Assembly: GCF_002891295.1 (NCBI RefSeq)
Contig: NZ_LGUI01000001.1
Coordinates: 496,001-560,000 of the forward strand
Direction: 5' to 3'
DNA length: 64,000 nt
Origin: Streptomyces eurocidicus
GTDB taxonomy: Bacteria > Actinomycetota > Actinomycetes > Streptomycetales > Streptomycetaceae
The notes beneath the pieces were generated by a model. It did no database searches and was not told the DNA's origin. It saw nothing but the letters and a program-made list of their open reading frames with translations. The position numbers were made by a program, and so were the translations under genes. Positions 25,110 through 33,397 of the stretch are shown in pieces. Each line of letters begins with the position of its first letter. The stretch's first letter is position 1.

Positions 25110-25904
25110 TCACTCCGTGCTGTCGCGCACCGACCGCAACCCCACCCCCAGCACCCCCTCCCAATCCGTCAGCTCCTCCACCAGCGGATACGCCGACCCC
25201 TTGCCCTCCAGACTGAGGACGACGCCCGCTTCCTTGACCTTCCCCCGCTCCCGGCCGTCGGCCTTGTCGGGCCCCTTCTCGGCGGTCTTCTCCGTGGCCT
25301 CCGCGTCCACATGGACGTCCGTCACCCGGAACCCCTTCTTCGTGCACAGCTCCAGGATCCGGCCCAGCAGGCCGCGCCGGGTGCGGTAGGAGAGGTGGAG
25401 CTCGAAGCGGTCGCCGGGGACCATCGCCATGCGGCGGGTGACGACGGGGAAGCCCCGGACGACCAGGAAGTGCACCAGCGTGGCCGCCAGGCCGAGCAGG
25501 GGCAGGCCGCCGCCGCAGGCCATGCCCAGGGCGCACGTCAGCCAGATCGTGGCGGCCGTCGTCAAGCCGCGGACCGCGTCACGGCGGACGAAGATGAGGC
25601 CGCCGCCGATGAAGCCGATGCCGGACACGATCTGCGCGGCCACCCGGGAGGGGTCCTGCCGGACGTCCACGCCCACCAGCCCCGACACCGCGCCGAAGCC
25701 ATGGATCGAGACCTCCATGAAGAGCGCGCTGCCCACCCCGACCAGCGCGTGCGTCCGGAGGCCCGCGCTCTTCTGCTGCAACTCGCGCTCCAGGCCGATG
25801 AGCGAGGAGAGCAGCAGCGCGATGCCCAACTCCGCGAACTGCCGCACTCCTTGGCCTCTGCCGGGATCGAAGAGCGGGGCCGCCGAGAGCTGCGCTATGT
25901 CCAT
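25110..25904 (-). CDS. MgtC/SapB-family membrane protein
   Basis: 264 residues. The membrane part (about 1-150) carries MgtC hallmarks: LIGLERELQQKSAGLRTHAL, GIGFIGGGLI and VRGLTTAATIWLTCALGMAC. A C-terminal ACT-like cytosolic domain (about 165-260) is interrupted by a charged insert rich in Lys/Glu/Asp (about 205-225). MgtC proteins act in low-Mg2+ survival and modulate ATP synthase in pathogens; the role in saprophytes is unclear. GAGGAA precedes the ATG. Divergent from the gene at 25994. Confidence 0.9.
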   Translation of the reverse strand: MDIAQLSAAPLFDPGRGQGVRQFAELGIALLLSSLIGLERELQQKSAGLRTHALVGVGSALFMEVSIHGFGAVSGLVGVDVRQDPSRVAAQIVSGIGFIGGGLIFVRRDAVRGLTTAATIWLTCALGMACGGGLPLLGLAATLVHFLVVRGFPVVTRRMAMVPGDRFELHLSYRTRRGLLGRILELCTKKGFRVTDVHVDAEATEKTAEKGPDKADGRERGKVKEAGVVLSLEGKGSAYPLVEELTDWEGVLGVGLRSVRDSTE

Positions 25905-25993
25905 TTCCTCATTGTGGCCGGAAATCGACTGTCCGCAAGGGTAGTTGGCCTCCCTCTATCGCCTGAGCAGCACCATTGGCTACCTTCCGCCTC

Positions 25994-27283
25994 ATGAAGC
26001 CCTTGAGACTTGGCGCGATGGCCCTCGGTGTCGCCCTGCTGGCGGTCACCCCCACGCACGCCGCCCCCGCCCCGGCTCTCCCGCCGGCACCACTCCCGCC
26101 CACCGCCGAGGAGCAGCGCCTCCCCGGCAAGGTCCCCCAGGAGATCCTCCGGAGCAGCGGCTTCGACGACGTCGCGCCCGGCTTCTCCCGCGCCCTGGAG
26201 CGGGCCCGCGGCCTGTCCGACGCGGAGCGGCTGGCGACCGACGACGGGCGGCGGCTGTGGCGGCGGGCCGTGGACCGGGCGCAGGGCCGGGGGCCGGCCG
26301 CGGGCCCCGGTGGAGGGGAGCTCAGCCGGGACGACGACCGGCCGCTGTACTGGGCGCGGCTGGGCATGACCCGGGCCCTACGGGAATGGAAGCCGTCCTT
26401 CCAGGTGACCGGGCGGCAGCGCGCCGAGCTGATCGGGAAGGTGGAGCGGGCCTCGCGCGGGCAGGACTCCGTCGACCTGCCCGCGGGCGGCGCCGTGAAG
26501 CGCGTCCTGATCACCGGCTTCGACCCCTTCCAGCTGGACTCGGACGCCCGCCGCTCGAACCCCTCGGGCGCCGCCGCCCTGGCGCTGGACGGCACGACGG
26601 TCGACACTCCGTCGGGCCCGGCCCGGATCGAGGCCGTCGTGTTCCCGGTGCGCTGGGACGACTTCGCGGCCGGGACGGTGGAACGGACGCTCCTGCCGCA
26701 CTTCCGGCCCGGCCCGCGCCGGGTCGACCTGTTCACCACGATCAGCCAGGGCCGGCCGGGCCGCTTCGACGTGGAGCGCACCAACGGCGCCTGGCGCGGC
26801 GGGTACCCGGACAACGTGAACCTGTCCCGTACGGGGGTCGTGCCGGTGCCGCCCGGCGTCCCGACCGTCCGGCCGCAGCCGCAGTGGACGACGACCACCC
26901 TCCCGTACGCGGCGATCACGGCCGCGCGGACGGGCCCGTACCCCGTGTACGACAACACGGCCGTCACCGAGATACCGGCGGGCGCGACCGAGCCCGTGGA
27001 CCGGCCGGACGGGCCGACGCCGGGCTCGACCGCCCGGGAGGGCGGCGGGGGCGACTACCTCTCCAACGAGATCGCGTACCGCGCGACCCTGCTGCGGGAC
27101 GCGACGCGCCTGCGGGTGCCGGGCGGCCATCTGCACACCCCCGTGCTGAGCTTCGGCGAGGGCAACACCGATCCGGCGACGGGCCGGATCAGCGACCCCG
27201 CGTTCGTGGCGAACCGGCTCGCGATCGTCGCCCAGGTGCGGTCGGTCACAAGCACGGCCGTCGCGGCCGCCGGGACGCCATGA
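25994..27283 (+). CDS. Secreted pyroglutamyl-peptidase-I-like protein with Ser replacing catalytic Cys
   Basis: 429 residues. The signal peptide is about 1-23. An N-terminal helical domain precedes a peptidase C15-like domain from about 168: RVLITGFDPFQLDSDARRSN matches the family start. Glu261 (SQGRPGRFDVERTN) and His381 (GGHLHTPVL) fit the catalytic Glu and His. The nucleophile position (usually YxCN) reads DYLSNEIAY, so Ser357 replaces Cys. It may be a serine variant or a binding protein. TACCTT (25981-25986) ends 7 bases before the ATG. Seven bases precede the next gene, so probably co-transcribed. Confidence 0.75.
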   Translation: MKPLRLGAMALGVALLAVTPTHAAPAPALPPAPLPPTAEEQRLPGKVPQEILRSSGFDDVAPGFSRALERARGLSDAERLATDDGRRLWRRAVDRAQGRGPAAGPGGGELSRDDDRPLYWARLGMTRALREWKPSFQVTGRQRAELIGKVERASRGQDSVDLPAGGAVKRVLITGFDPFQLDSDARRSNPSGAAALALDGTTVDTPSGPARIEAVVFPVRWDDFAAGTVERTLLPHFRPGPRRVDLFTTISQGRPGRFDVERTNGAWRGGYPDNVNLSRTGVVPVPPGVPTVRPQPQWTTTTLPYAAITAARTGPYPVYDNTAVTEIPAGATEPVDRPDGPTPGSTAREGGGGDYLSNEIAYRATLLRDATRLRVPGGHLHTPVLSFGEGNTDPATGRISDPAFVANRLAIVAQVRSVTSTAVAAAGTP

Positions 27284-27290
27284 TGGGCGG

Positions 27291-28016
27291 GTGATCATCG
27301 CAGCAGCCCAGTTCTCCGCCCGGCCGTGCGACATCGGGGCCAACGTGGCCCGGATGGCCGGCTTCGTCACCGATGCGGATGCGCGCGGCGCCTCGCTCGT
27401 CGTCTTCGCCGAGCTCGCCGCCACGGGGTACGAGCTCGACGCGATCGTCTCCGGCGGGGACCGGCTGACCATGGAGCCGGACGACCCCCGGCTCGCCCCG
27501 GTGCGGGAGGCGTGCCGGGCGGCGGGGGTCGCGGCCGTGGTCAACTGCGCGGGACGGTCCGCCGCCGGGCCGGTGATCAGCTCGTTCGTGTACGGCCCGG
27601 ACGGCGCCCCGCTCACCCGCTACGACAAGACGCGCGTCACGGACGACGAGCGGGCGGCGGGCTTCGTGCCCGGCTCCGGGGACGGCCGGTTCACCCTGGG
27701 CGGCGTCGCCTTCGGGCTCCTGATCTGCTTCGACGCGCACTTCCCGGAACTCACGGCCCGCGCCGCCGCCGACGGCTGCCGCGTCCAGCTGGCCAGTTCG
27801 CTGTACGGGCGGGGCGGCGGCGAGGAGGAGGTGCGGACGGTCTTCCCGGCGCTGGCGAAGGACCACGGCCTGTACATCCTGCTGGCCAACCACACCGGCC
27901 CGTCGGGCCCGTACGAGGGCTGCGGGCGCAGCGGGGTGTGGGGTCCGGACGGCCTTACGGTCGCTTCGGCGCGGGAGGGCGAGGGCCTGGTGGTGGCGGA
28001 GCTGCCGTTCGGCTGA
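27291..28016 (+). CDS. Carbon-nitrogen hydrolase (nitrilase superfamily)
   Basis: 241 residues. All three catalytic residues of the superfamily are present: Glu41 (VVFAELAATGYE), Lys113 (RYDKTRVT) and Cys146 (LLICFDAHFPEL). It hydrolyses amides or nitriles in the cytosol; the substrate cannot be read from sequence, and omega-amidase- or N-carbamoyl-type activity is possible. The GTG start is 7 bases after the upstream stop and has only a weak Shine-Dalgarno, suggesting coupling to the pyroglutamyl-peptidase-like gene. Confidence 0.85.
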   Translation: MIIAAAQFSARPCDIGANVARMAGFVTDADARGASLVVFAELAATGYELDAIVSGGDRLTMEPDDPRLAPVREACRAAGVAAVVNCAGRSAAGPVISSFVYGPDGAPLTRYDKTRVTDDERAAGFVPGSGDGRFTLGGVAFGLLICFDAHFPELTARAAADGCRVQLASSLYGRGGGEEEVRTVFPALAKDHGLYILLANHTGPSGPYEGCGRSGVWGPDGLTVASAREGEGLVVAELPFG

Positions 28017-28034
28017 GGCGGTGTCCCCGCCGCC

Positions 28035-28067
28035 CGGCCGGGACCGGGAACGCCGCGGTCCGGGCCG
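28035..28067. terminator. Hairpin between convergent nitrilase and CysZ-like genes
   Basis: CGGCCGGGACC (28035-28045) and GGTCCGGGCCG (28057-28067) pair at 10 of 11 positions across the gap between two convergent stop codons; probably bidirectional. Confidence 0.5.
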
Positions 28068-28865
28068 TCAGAGGCCGGGGACGTCCGCGCCCCGCCGGGG
28101 GTCCTCGGGGACGTCCTCGACCGCCGGCGTCTCGTCCATCAGATCCCTGACCAGCAGCGTCGCACCGGCCACCGCGCCCGGCATGACGAACACGGCGACG
28201 AGCGGCACCAGGAAGAGCAGGGTCAGCGGCACGCCGAAGCCGAGCGCGAGGAGCTTGCGGGAGCGCAGCAGCCGGAGCCGTTCGCGCAGGGGGACGCCGC
28301 GGCGCTGGAGGGCGACGGCGGTGAGCTCCTCGGTGAGGAAGAAGCCGGAGACGCAGAAGCCGAGCGCGGGGATGACGGTCTGCCCGGCGACGGGCACGAA
28401 GCCGAGCGCGAAGAGCAGGACGCCCCAGAGGGCGACGCGGACGAGGACCGCGAGGCTCTCGCGGGCGGAGATCCACAGTTCCCGCCAGAGCGGCAGCCCG
28501 GACTCGGGGGCCGTGCCGCCCTCGGCCAGGTCGACCCGCTCGGACAGCTCCTCGTAGAAGGGCTGGCCGACCAGCAGGGTCACGGCCGTGAAGGAGATCA
28601 GCGCGAGCAGCAGGCCACCGCCGAAGAACAGGGCGGTGAGCGTGGCACGGAGGATCCCGGGCCAGGGCGAGGACCAGTCGTCGGCGAAGGGGGTGGCCCG
28701 GACGACCACGTCGTCCGCCCAGAGGACGAGGGCGACGAGCGCGGCCGCGTAGCCGACGAGCGTGACCAGGCCGGGCAGCAGTCCGAACCCCCATTGCCGC
28801 CGGTTGCGCCCCACCCAGCGCTGGCCCTTGGCCAGGTAGGTCATGCCCGTCATCAGATCTCGCAT
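28068..28865 (-). CDS. EI24/CysZ-like integral membrane protein
   Basis: 265 residues with about four or five hydrophobic helices. TAVTLLVGQPFYEELSERVD and WISARESLAVLVRVALWGVL are typical of the EI24 (CysZ-related) family. E. coli CysZ is a sulfate channel, but actinobacterial members lack proven function. ATG at 28865 begins the conserved MRDLMTGMTYLAKGQRW. TACCCT (28873-28878, minus strand) ends 7 bases upstream, so a leaderless mRNA is likely. Upstream codons overlap a repeat element and were excluded. Confidence 0.8.
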   Translation of the reverse strand: MRDLMTGMTYLAKGQRWVGRNRRQWGFGLLPGLVTLVGYAAALVALVLWADDVVVRATPFADDWSSPWPGILRATLTALFFGGGLLLALISFTAVTLLVGQPFYEELSERVDLAEGGTAPESGLPLWRELWISARESLAVLVRVALWGVLLFALGFVPVAGQTVIPALGFCVSGFFLTEELTAVALQRRGVPLRERLRLLRSRKLLALGFGVPLTLLFLVPLVAVFVMPGAVAGATLLVRDLMDETPAVEDVPEDPRRGADVPGL

Positions 28866-28917
28866 GGCGGGAAGGGTATCCGCCAGGTGGCGGGTGGGTG
28901 GGTGTGCGGGTGGGTGG

Positions 28918-29130
28918 GGCGGGTGGGCCGCTGCGCGGGGCTCTTTCCCCAGCCCCGCCCCTTCCCGAACCGGGGCTCCGCCCCGGACCCCGGTCCTCAA
29001 ACGCCGGACGGGCTGAATTTCAGCCCGTCCGGCGCTTGAGGACACCGCGCGTCAGCGCGGAAGGGGGTCTGGGGGCTTGCCCCCAGTTACGGGAAGGGGC
29101 GGGGCTGGGGAAAAGCCCCGCGCAGCGGCA
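28918..29130. repeat. Dispersed repeat element (copy 5) with perfect 23-bp hairpin
   Basis: The core occurs twice as a perfect inverted pair, 28993-29015 and 29021-29043, around AATTT. Outer arms are GCTGCGCGGGGC (about 28929) and GCCCCGCGCAGC (about 29116). Together they form a long palindrome between two minus-strand genes. Confidence 0.82.
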
Positions 29131-29167
29131 ACCCCGCCCCACCCCACCCGCCACGCGGACGACACCG

Positions 29168-30187
29168 TCACGCAGAAAGAGAAACGATCATCTTCCCCGT
29201 GTTCTCACCGCGCAGCAGCCCCAAGAACGCATCAAGCGTGTTCTCAATACCCTCAACCGTGGTCTCGCGGTACTTGAGCTCGCCCGAGCGCACCCAGGCC
29301 CCCACCTCCTCCACGAACCGCTGCTGCAGATGACGGTGATCAGCCACGAGCAGCCCCTCGATCCGCAGCCGCTTGGCGATGATCGCGATGAGGTTGCGCG
29401 GAGCCGGGTTGGGCTCGGTCGCGTTGTACTGCGCGATCATGCCGCAGACCGCGATGCGGCCGTGGGTGTTCATGGAGCCGATGGCGGCTTCCAGGTGCTC
29501 GCCGCCGACGTTGTCGAAGTAGACGTCGATGCCGTCGGGGGCGGCCTCCTTCAGCTGTTCGGCGACCGGGCCGTCCTTGTAGTTGAAGGCGGCGTCGAAG
29601 CCGTACTCCTCCACAAGGAGCTTGACCTTCTCGGCGGAGCCCGCGCTGCCGATGACGCGCGAGGCGCCCTTGAGCTTGGCGATCTGGCCGACGAGGCTGC
29701 CGACCGCGCCCGCGGCGCCGGAGACGAAGACGACGTCGCCTTCCTTGAGGGCGGCGACCTCCAGCAGGCCGGCGTAGGCGGTCAGGCCCGGCATGCCGAG
29801 CACGCCGAGGTAGGCGGGCAGCGGGGCGAGGGCCTCGTCGACCTTGACGCCCAGCTTGGCGTCGACCACCGCGTACTCGCGCCAGCCGAGGTGGTGCAGG
29901 ACGTGGTCGCCGACCTGGAAGGCGTCGGAGCGGGAGGCCACGACCTCGCCGACGGCGCCGCCCTGCATGGGCTCGCCGAGCTCGTACGGCGGGACGTACG
30001 ACTTCACGTCGTTCATCCGGCCGCGCATGTACGGGTCGACCGACAGGTGGATGTTGCGCACGAGGATCTGACCCTCGCCGGGCTCAGGGATCTCCGTCTC
30101 ACGCAGCGCGAAGTCCTCGGGCTTCGGCCAGCCGTGCGGGCGGGCGACAAGGTGCCATTCACGGCCGGTGGTAGGCGTTGCGGGCAT
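29168..30187 (-). CDS. NADP-dependent oxidoreductase, zinc-independent MDR family
   Basis: 339 residues. An N-terminal GroES-like domain (LSVDPYMRGRMND) is followed by a Rossmann domain with the nucleotide motif VSGAAGAVGSLVGQIAKLKG and YFDNVGGEHLEAAI. It resembles alkenal/one oxidoreductases and leukotriene B4 dehydrogenases, which reduce alpha,beta-unsaturated carbonyls. No zinc-ligand cysteines. GGAGG is 8 bases before the ATG at 30187. Divergent from a MarR gene, which probably controls it through repeats at 30201-30245. Confidence 0.92.
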   Translation of the reverse strand: MPATPTTGREWHLVARPHGWPKPEDFALRETEIPEPGEGQILVRNIHLSVDPYMRGRMNDVKSYVPPYELGEPMQGGAVGEVVASRSDAFQVGDHVLHHLGWREYAVVDAKLGVKVDEALAPLPAYLGVLGMPGLTAYAGLLEVAALKEGDVVFVSGAAGAVGSLVGQIAKLKGASRVIGSAGSAEKVKLLVEEYGFDAAFNYKDGPVAEQLKEAAPDGIDVYFDNVGGEHLEAAIGSMNTHGRIAVCGMIAQYNATEPNPAPRNLIAIIAKRLRIEGLLVADHRHLQQRFVEEVGAWVRSGELKYRETTVEGIENTLDAFLGLLRGENTGKMIVSLSA

Positions 30188-30200
30188 GGAACGTAGCCTC

Positions 30201-30254
30201 CTCGATATTTCAGCAGCTGAAACAACCATGCGCCTCGATATTTCATGTTGTCAA
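30201..30254. promoter_or_regulatory. MarR operator/promoter between divergent oxidoreductase and MarR genes
   Basis: CTCGATATTTCA occurs twice in direct orientation (30201-30212, 30234-30245). The first overlaps the inverted repeat TTTCAG-CAG-CTGAAA (30208-30222). On the minus strand TTGACA (30249-30254) is a consensus -35 for the oxidoreductase. A+T content is far above the surroundings. Confidence 0.6.
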
Positions 30255-30275
30255 GCAACGCGGTAACCTGAAGGC

Positions 30276-30707
30276 ATGACCCCTCGAACCGACGCCCTGA
30301 GCCGAGAAGTGGTCGACCTCATCGCGACCGTCGTGGCGCGCTACCACGAGGAGTACGAGGAGGCCGCCGCCAAGCACGCGCTGACCGGCGCCCAGGCGAA
30401 GGTGCTGGCCTTGCTCACACTGGAGCCGGTGCCGATGCGCCGCATCGCCCAGAAGCTGAAATGCGAGCCGTCCAACGTCACCGGCATCGTCGACCGCCTG
30501 GAGGCCCGCGGCCTGGTCGAGCGCCGCCCGGACCCGGACGACCGCCGCGTGAAGCTCGCGGCGCCGACACCGGAGGGCCGCCTCACGACGGCCCGGCTGC
30601 GCGAGTCGCTGGACTTCGCGCGCGAGCCGCTGGGCGGGCTGTCGACGGAGGAGCGGACGATGCTGCGCGATCTGCTGAGGCGGATGCTGGGCGACGACGC
30701 CGGGTAA
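30276..30707 (+). CDS. MarR-family transcriptional regulator
   Basis: 143 residues. The winged helix is classic MarR: MRRIAQKLKCEPSNVTGIVD then RLEARGLVERRPDPDDRRVK and a wing ending LTPEGR-like (APTPEGRLTT). It presumably represses the divergent oxidoreductase and itself. TAACCT (30264-30269) ends 6 bases before the ATG and no Shine-Dalgarno is seen, so a leaderless mRNA is likely. A phenolic or electrophilic ligand is the usual inducer class (inference). Confidence 0.93.
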   Translation: MTPRTDALSREVVDLIATVVARYHEEYEEAAAKHALTGAQAKVLALLTLEPVPMRRIAQKLKCEPSNVTGIVDRLEARGLVERRPDPDDRRVKLAAPTPEGRLTTARLRESLDFAREPLGGLSTEERTMLRDLLRRMLGDDAG

Positions 30708-30726
30708 GAGGGGCGGGGGCCCCGCG

Positions 30727-31239
30727 TCACACCACCCGTACCGCGTCCGCCTTCACGACCGTCCCCAGCCTCGGCATGTCCAGCGTCACGGACGCCCGGT
30801 GCTCGTCCTCCGTCAGCGCGCTCATCGCGTCCTCGACGAACACCAGCTCGTAGCCGTGGTCGGCCGCCGCGCGGGCCGTGGACTCCACGCCCAGGTTCGT
30901 CGCGACGCCGCCGAGGACGAGCGTCCGCACCCCGCGCTCCCGCAGCCGGGCGTCCAGGTCCGTGCCGTGGAACGCCCCGACGGTCCGTTTGACGACCTCG
31001 ATGTCACCCGGCTCGGACACCCCGGCGAGCAGCCCGCTGCCGGGCGGCTGCTCCGCCGGCCCGGGCCGCTCGACCCGCACCACCACGACGGGCGCCCCGG
31101 CCGCGCGGAAGGACCTCGCCAACTCGCCTGCGGTACGGACCACTTCGTCCCCGCCGTACGGCGCGAGGGGCAGCGCGACGACGCGCTCCATCAGGTCGAT
31201 CAGTACCAGGGCGGTGCGGCGCGGGTCGATTTCCGTCAT
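30727..31239 (-). CDS. Isochorismatase-like hydrolase lacking the catalytic Cys
   Basis: 170 residues of the isochorismatase fold. Asp15 (LVLIDLMERV) and Lys84 (VVKRTVGAF) are conserved. The position that is Cys in nicotinamidases and N-carbamoylsarcosine hydrolases is Gly117 in GVATNLGVESTARAA. True isochorismatases (EntB, PhzD) also lack that Cys, so a non-thiol hydrolase is possible. No siderophore genes are nearby, so the substrate is unknown. Confidence 0.85.
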   Translation of the reverse strand: MTEIDPRRTALVLIDLMERVVALPLAPYGGDEVVRTAGELARSFRAAGAPVVVVRVERPGPAEQPPGSGLLAGVSEPGDIEVVKRTVGAFHGTDLDARLRERGVRTLVLGGVATNLGVESTARAAADHGYELVFVEDAMSALTEDEHRASVTLDMPRLGTVVKADAVRVV

Positions 31240-31362
31240 GGCCAGACGGTACCGGCCGGGGCGGGGGCGTAGGAGGCCGGTGGATCACCGGACGGCTGAC
31301 GGCGGGTAAAGCTTGCACGACACGGCGGTGAGGGGACGAGGGCGGTACCGGTAAGGGGAGTT

Positions 31363-31500
31363 GCCGCTGCGCGGGGCCTTCCCCGCCCCGCCCCTTCCCG
31401 AACGGGGCTCCGCCCCGGACCCCGGTCCTCAAACGCCGGACGGGCTGATTTTCAGCCCGTCCGGCGATTGAGGACATTCGGGAAGGGGCGGGGTGGGGAG
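31363..31500. repeat. Dispersed repeat element (copy 6) with perfect 23-bp hairpin
   Basis: Two inverted cores, 31425-31447 and 31453-31475, around ATTTT. Outer arms are GCTGCGCGGGGCCTTCCCCG (about 31367) and GGGAAGGGGCGGGGTGGGG (about 31481). Lies directly downstream (minus strand) of the isochorismatase-like gene's promoter region and upstream of the ABC permease stop. Confidence 0.8.
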
Positions 31501-31537
31501 TCCTCCGCCGTCAGAACCCACCTGCCGCGCGAGTCCG

Positions 31538-33397
31538 TCAGTGGCGCACCAGCCTGTTCGCCGAACGGGCCGCGAAGTACAGCAGACCCGCCGTCAGCAG
31601 CGCCGCCACGACGGCGACACCGCCCACGCCCGCCGCGTCCGGCCGGTGCGGCACGGCGCCCAGGGCGAGCGCGAGACCGCCGACGGTCACCAGCGGTCCG
31701 GCCGCGTACCAGGCGAGGAAGATCAGCACCCCCGGATCCCCGACGGGGGTGCTCACCCCGGTGAACATCAGGCTCGTACGGGCCGGTCCCCGGCACGCCG
31801 CGAACACCGCCGCCGCGGCGAACGGCAGCGCGCACAGGGGCCACAGCAGGAGCGCCCAGGGCGCGCCCGCCACCGCGAACGGCACGGCGGCCACCAGGGC
31901 CAGCAGGGCGCCGGTCACGGCCGGTACGACCGTGTGCTGGAGCATCAGCGTCCGCAGCCGGAACGGGGACCAGGCGGCGCGCCGCACGTCGTCGGTCTCC
32001 AGCCGGGCGGGCTCCGCGAGGGCGCCCACGGCCACGTAGCCGAGGAGCAGGGCGACGACCGTGCACAGGTCCCGCCTGCCGCCGTCGAGTTCCGTGCCCA
32101 GGGCGGCCGCCGCGGTGGCGCAGACCGTCCACATCAGGGCCTTCGCGAGCCGGCCGGGCGAGCGCAGCAGCGCCAGCGCGTCCCGCCAGACGGCCACGAG
32201 GTACTTGGAGCGCGGCGCGGGCAGCCGGGCCCGGTGGACGCGGCCGGAGCCGGTCGCGTCGAGCAGCGCGAGCCTGGCGGCCCTCAGCTCCACGGTCCAC
32301 ATCACCGACGACACGGTCTGCGCGGTCGCGGCCCGCCTGCGCAGCTGCGCGGTCGGCACCCGGGCCGCGTCCCGGTGCCCCAGGAGGAGACCGGCGGCGG
32401 TCAGCAGGACGAGCGCCGCGAGGGCGATCCACCAACCGGGCGCGGCGCCCCCGGTCGCGGCGATCACGGGCTGGGCGGCCCACCCCCAGGGCCCCGACCA
32501 CAGCTCGGCCCGCTCCAGGAGGACGGAGCGGTGCCCGCGCACGGCGAGGACGACCTGTGCGGCGAGCAGCATCAGCACGAGGACGGCGAGGGGCGTGAAG
32601 CGGCGTACGCGCGCGGCGAGGACGGCCCGGCGCTCCACGGCCATGCCCACGGAGACCGCGAGCAGGGGCAGGCAGAGCGTGGCGGGGAGGAGGGCGAGCA
32701 GCGCGGACCCCAGGGAGGCCAGGCCCGTCACCCGCAGGGCGACGGCTCCCCCGGCCGCGACCAGCAGCCCGGGGACGACCGCGAGCCCCGCCGACAGCCG
32801 GAACCAGGGCCGTAGCACCTTCTCCCGGCGCACGGGCTGGGCCAGCAGCCACCCCACGGAGGGCGCGGGCACGACGACGGGCCCGCGCCACAGCGCGTCA
32901 CGGGCGGCGGCCAGCGCGAGGGCGGCGGTGATCAGCGTGCAGAGGGCGGGCAGGGCGCGCTGGAGATCCGCGCCGAGCCCGCTGTAGTCGGCGCCGAGCT
33001 CGACCCGCCGCATGAAGTGGAAGGCGTAACCGCTGCCGTAGCCGACGACGACGAGAAGGAGGGTGTAGACGACGACGGCGAGGTCGCGGCTCTTCCGGCG
33101 GCGGTGCGCGCGGCGCTTGTCGCGCAGCCAGCGGAGGGTTTCGGGGGTGCGGTCGTCGTCCTCCACGGTCCAGGTGGGGGCGTCGTCCTCGGCGGGGGTG
33201 AGGGCGTCGTCCCCGGCGGGGGCGGAGGCGTCGTCCTCGGCAAGGGTGGAGGCGCCGTCCCCGGCAGGGGTGGGGTGGGGGTCGGTGGGACACCCGGCGT
33301 CGGGGCCGGGGACGTCTCCGTCCTCGGGCCCGGCCGGCGCCCCGGGCTCCCTCCCCCGCTCGTCCCCCCGCTCGTTCCCCCGCTCGTTCCCGCTCAT
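31538..33397 (-). CDS. ABC-exporter membrane subunit with acidic repeat N-terminus
   Basis: 619 residues. The first 85 residues are polar: NERGNERGDERG-like repeats, then four 8-residue units of the type PAGDDALT/PAEDDAPT encoded by 24-bp DNA repeats. About 12 hydrophobic helices follow in two groups, typical of actinobacterial ABC-2-like export permeases with poorly conserved sequence. The start overlaps the stop of the upstream ATPase gene by ATGA, so the two form one transporter. The substrate is unknown. Confidence 0.78.
   Translation of the reverse strand: MSGNERGNERGDERGREPGAPAGPEDGDVPGPDAGCPTDPHPTPAGDGASTLAEDDASAPAGDDALTPAEDDAPTWTVEDDDRTPETLRWLRDKRRAHRRRKSRDLAVVVYTLLLVVVGYGSGYAFHFMRRVELGADYSGLGADLQRALPALCTLITAALALAAARDALWRGPVVVPAPSVGWLLAQPVRREKVLRPWFRLSAGLAVVPGLLVAAGGAVALRVTGLASLGSALLALLPATLCLPLLAVSVGMAVERRAVLAARVRRFTPLAVLVLMLLAAQVVLAVRGHRSVLLERAELWSGPWGWAAQPVIAATGGAAPGWWIALAALVLLTAAGLLLGHRDAARVPTAQLRRRAATAQTVSSVMWTVELRAARLALLDATGSGRVHRARLPAPRSKYLVAVWRDALALLRSPGRLAKALMWTVCATAAAALGTELDGGRRDLCTVVALLLGYVAVGALAEPARLETDDVRRAAWSPFRLRTLMLQHTVVPAVTGALLALVAAVPFAVAGAPWALLLWPLCALPFAAAAVFAACRGPARTSLMFTGVSTPVGDPGVLIFLAWYAAGPLVTVGGLALALGAVPHRPDAAGVGGVAVVAALLTAGLLYFAARSANRLVRH
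33179..33274. repeat. Four tandem 24-bp repeats in the permease 5' coding region
   Basis: Units at 33179-33202, 33203-33226, 33227-33250 and 33251-33274, each starting GGCGTCGTCC or GGCGCCGTCC. The exact multiple of three keeps the frame. Encodes an acidic, Pro/Ala-rich cytoplasmic extension. Confidence 0.85.
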
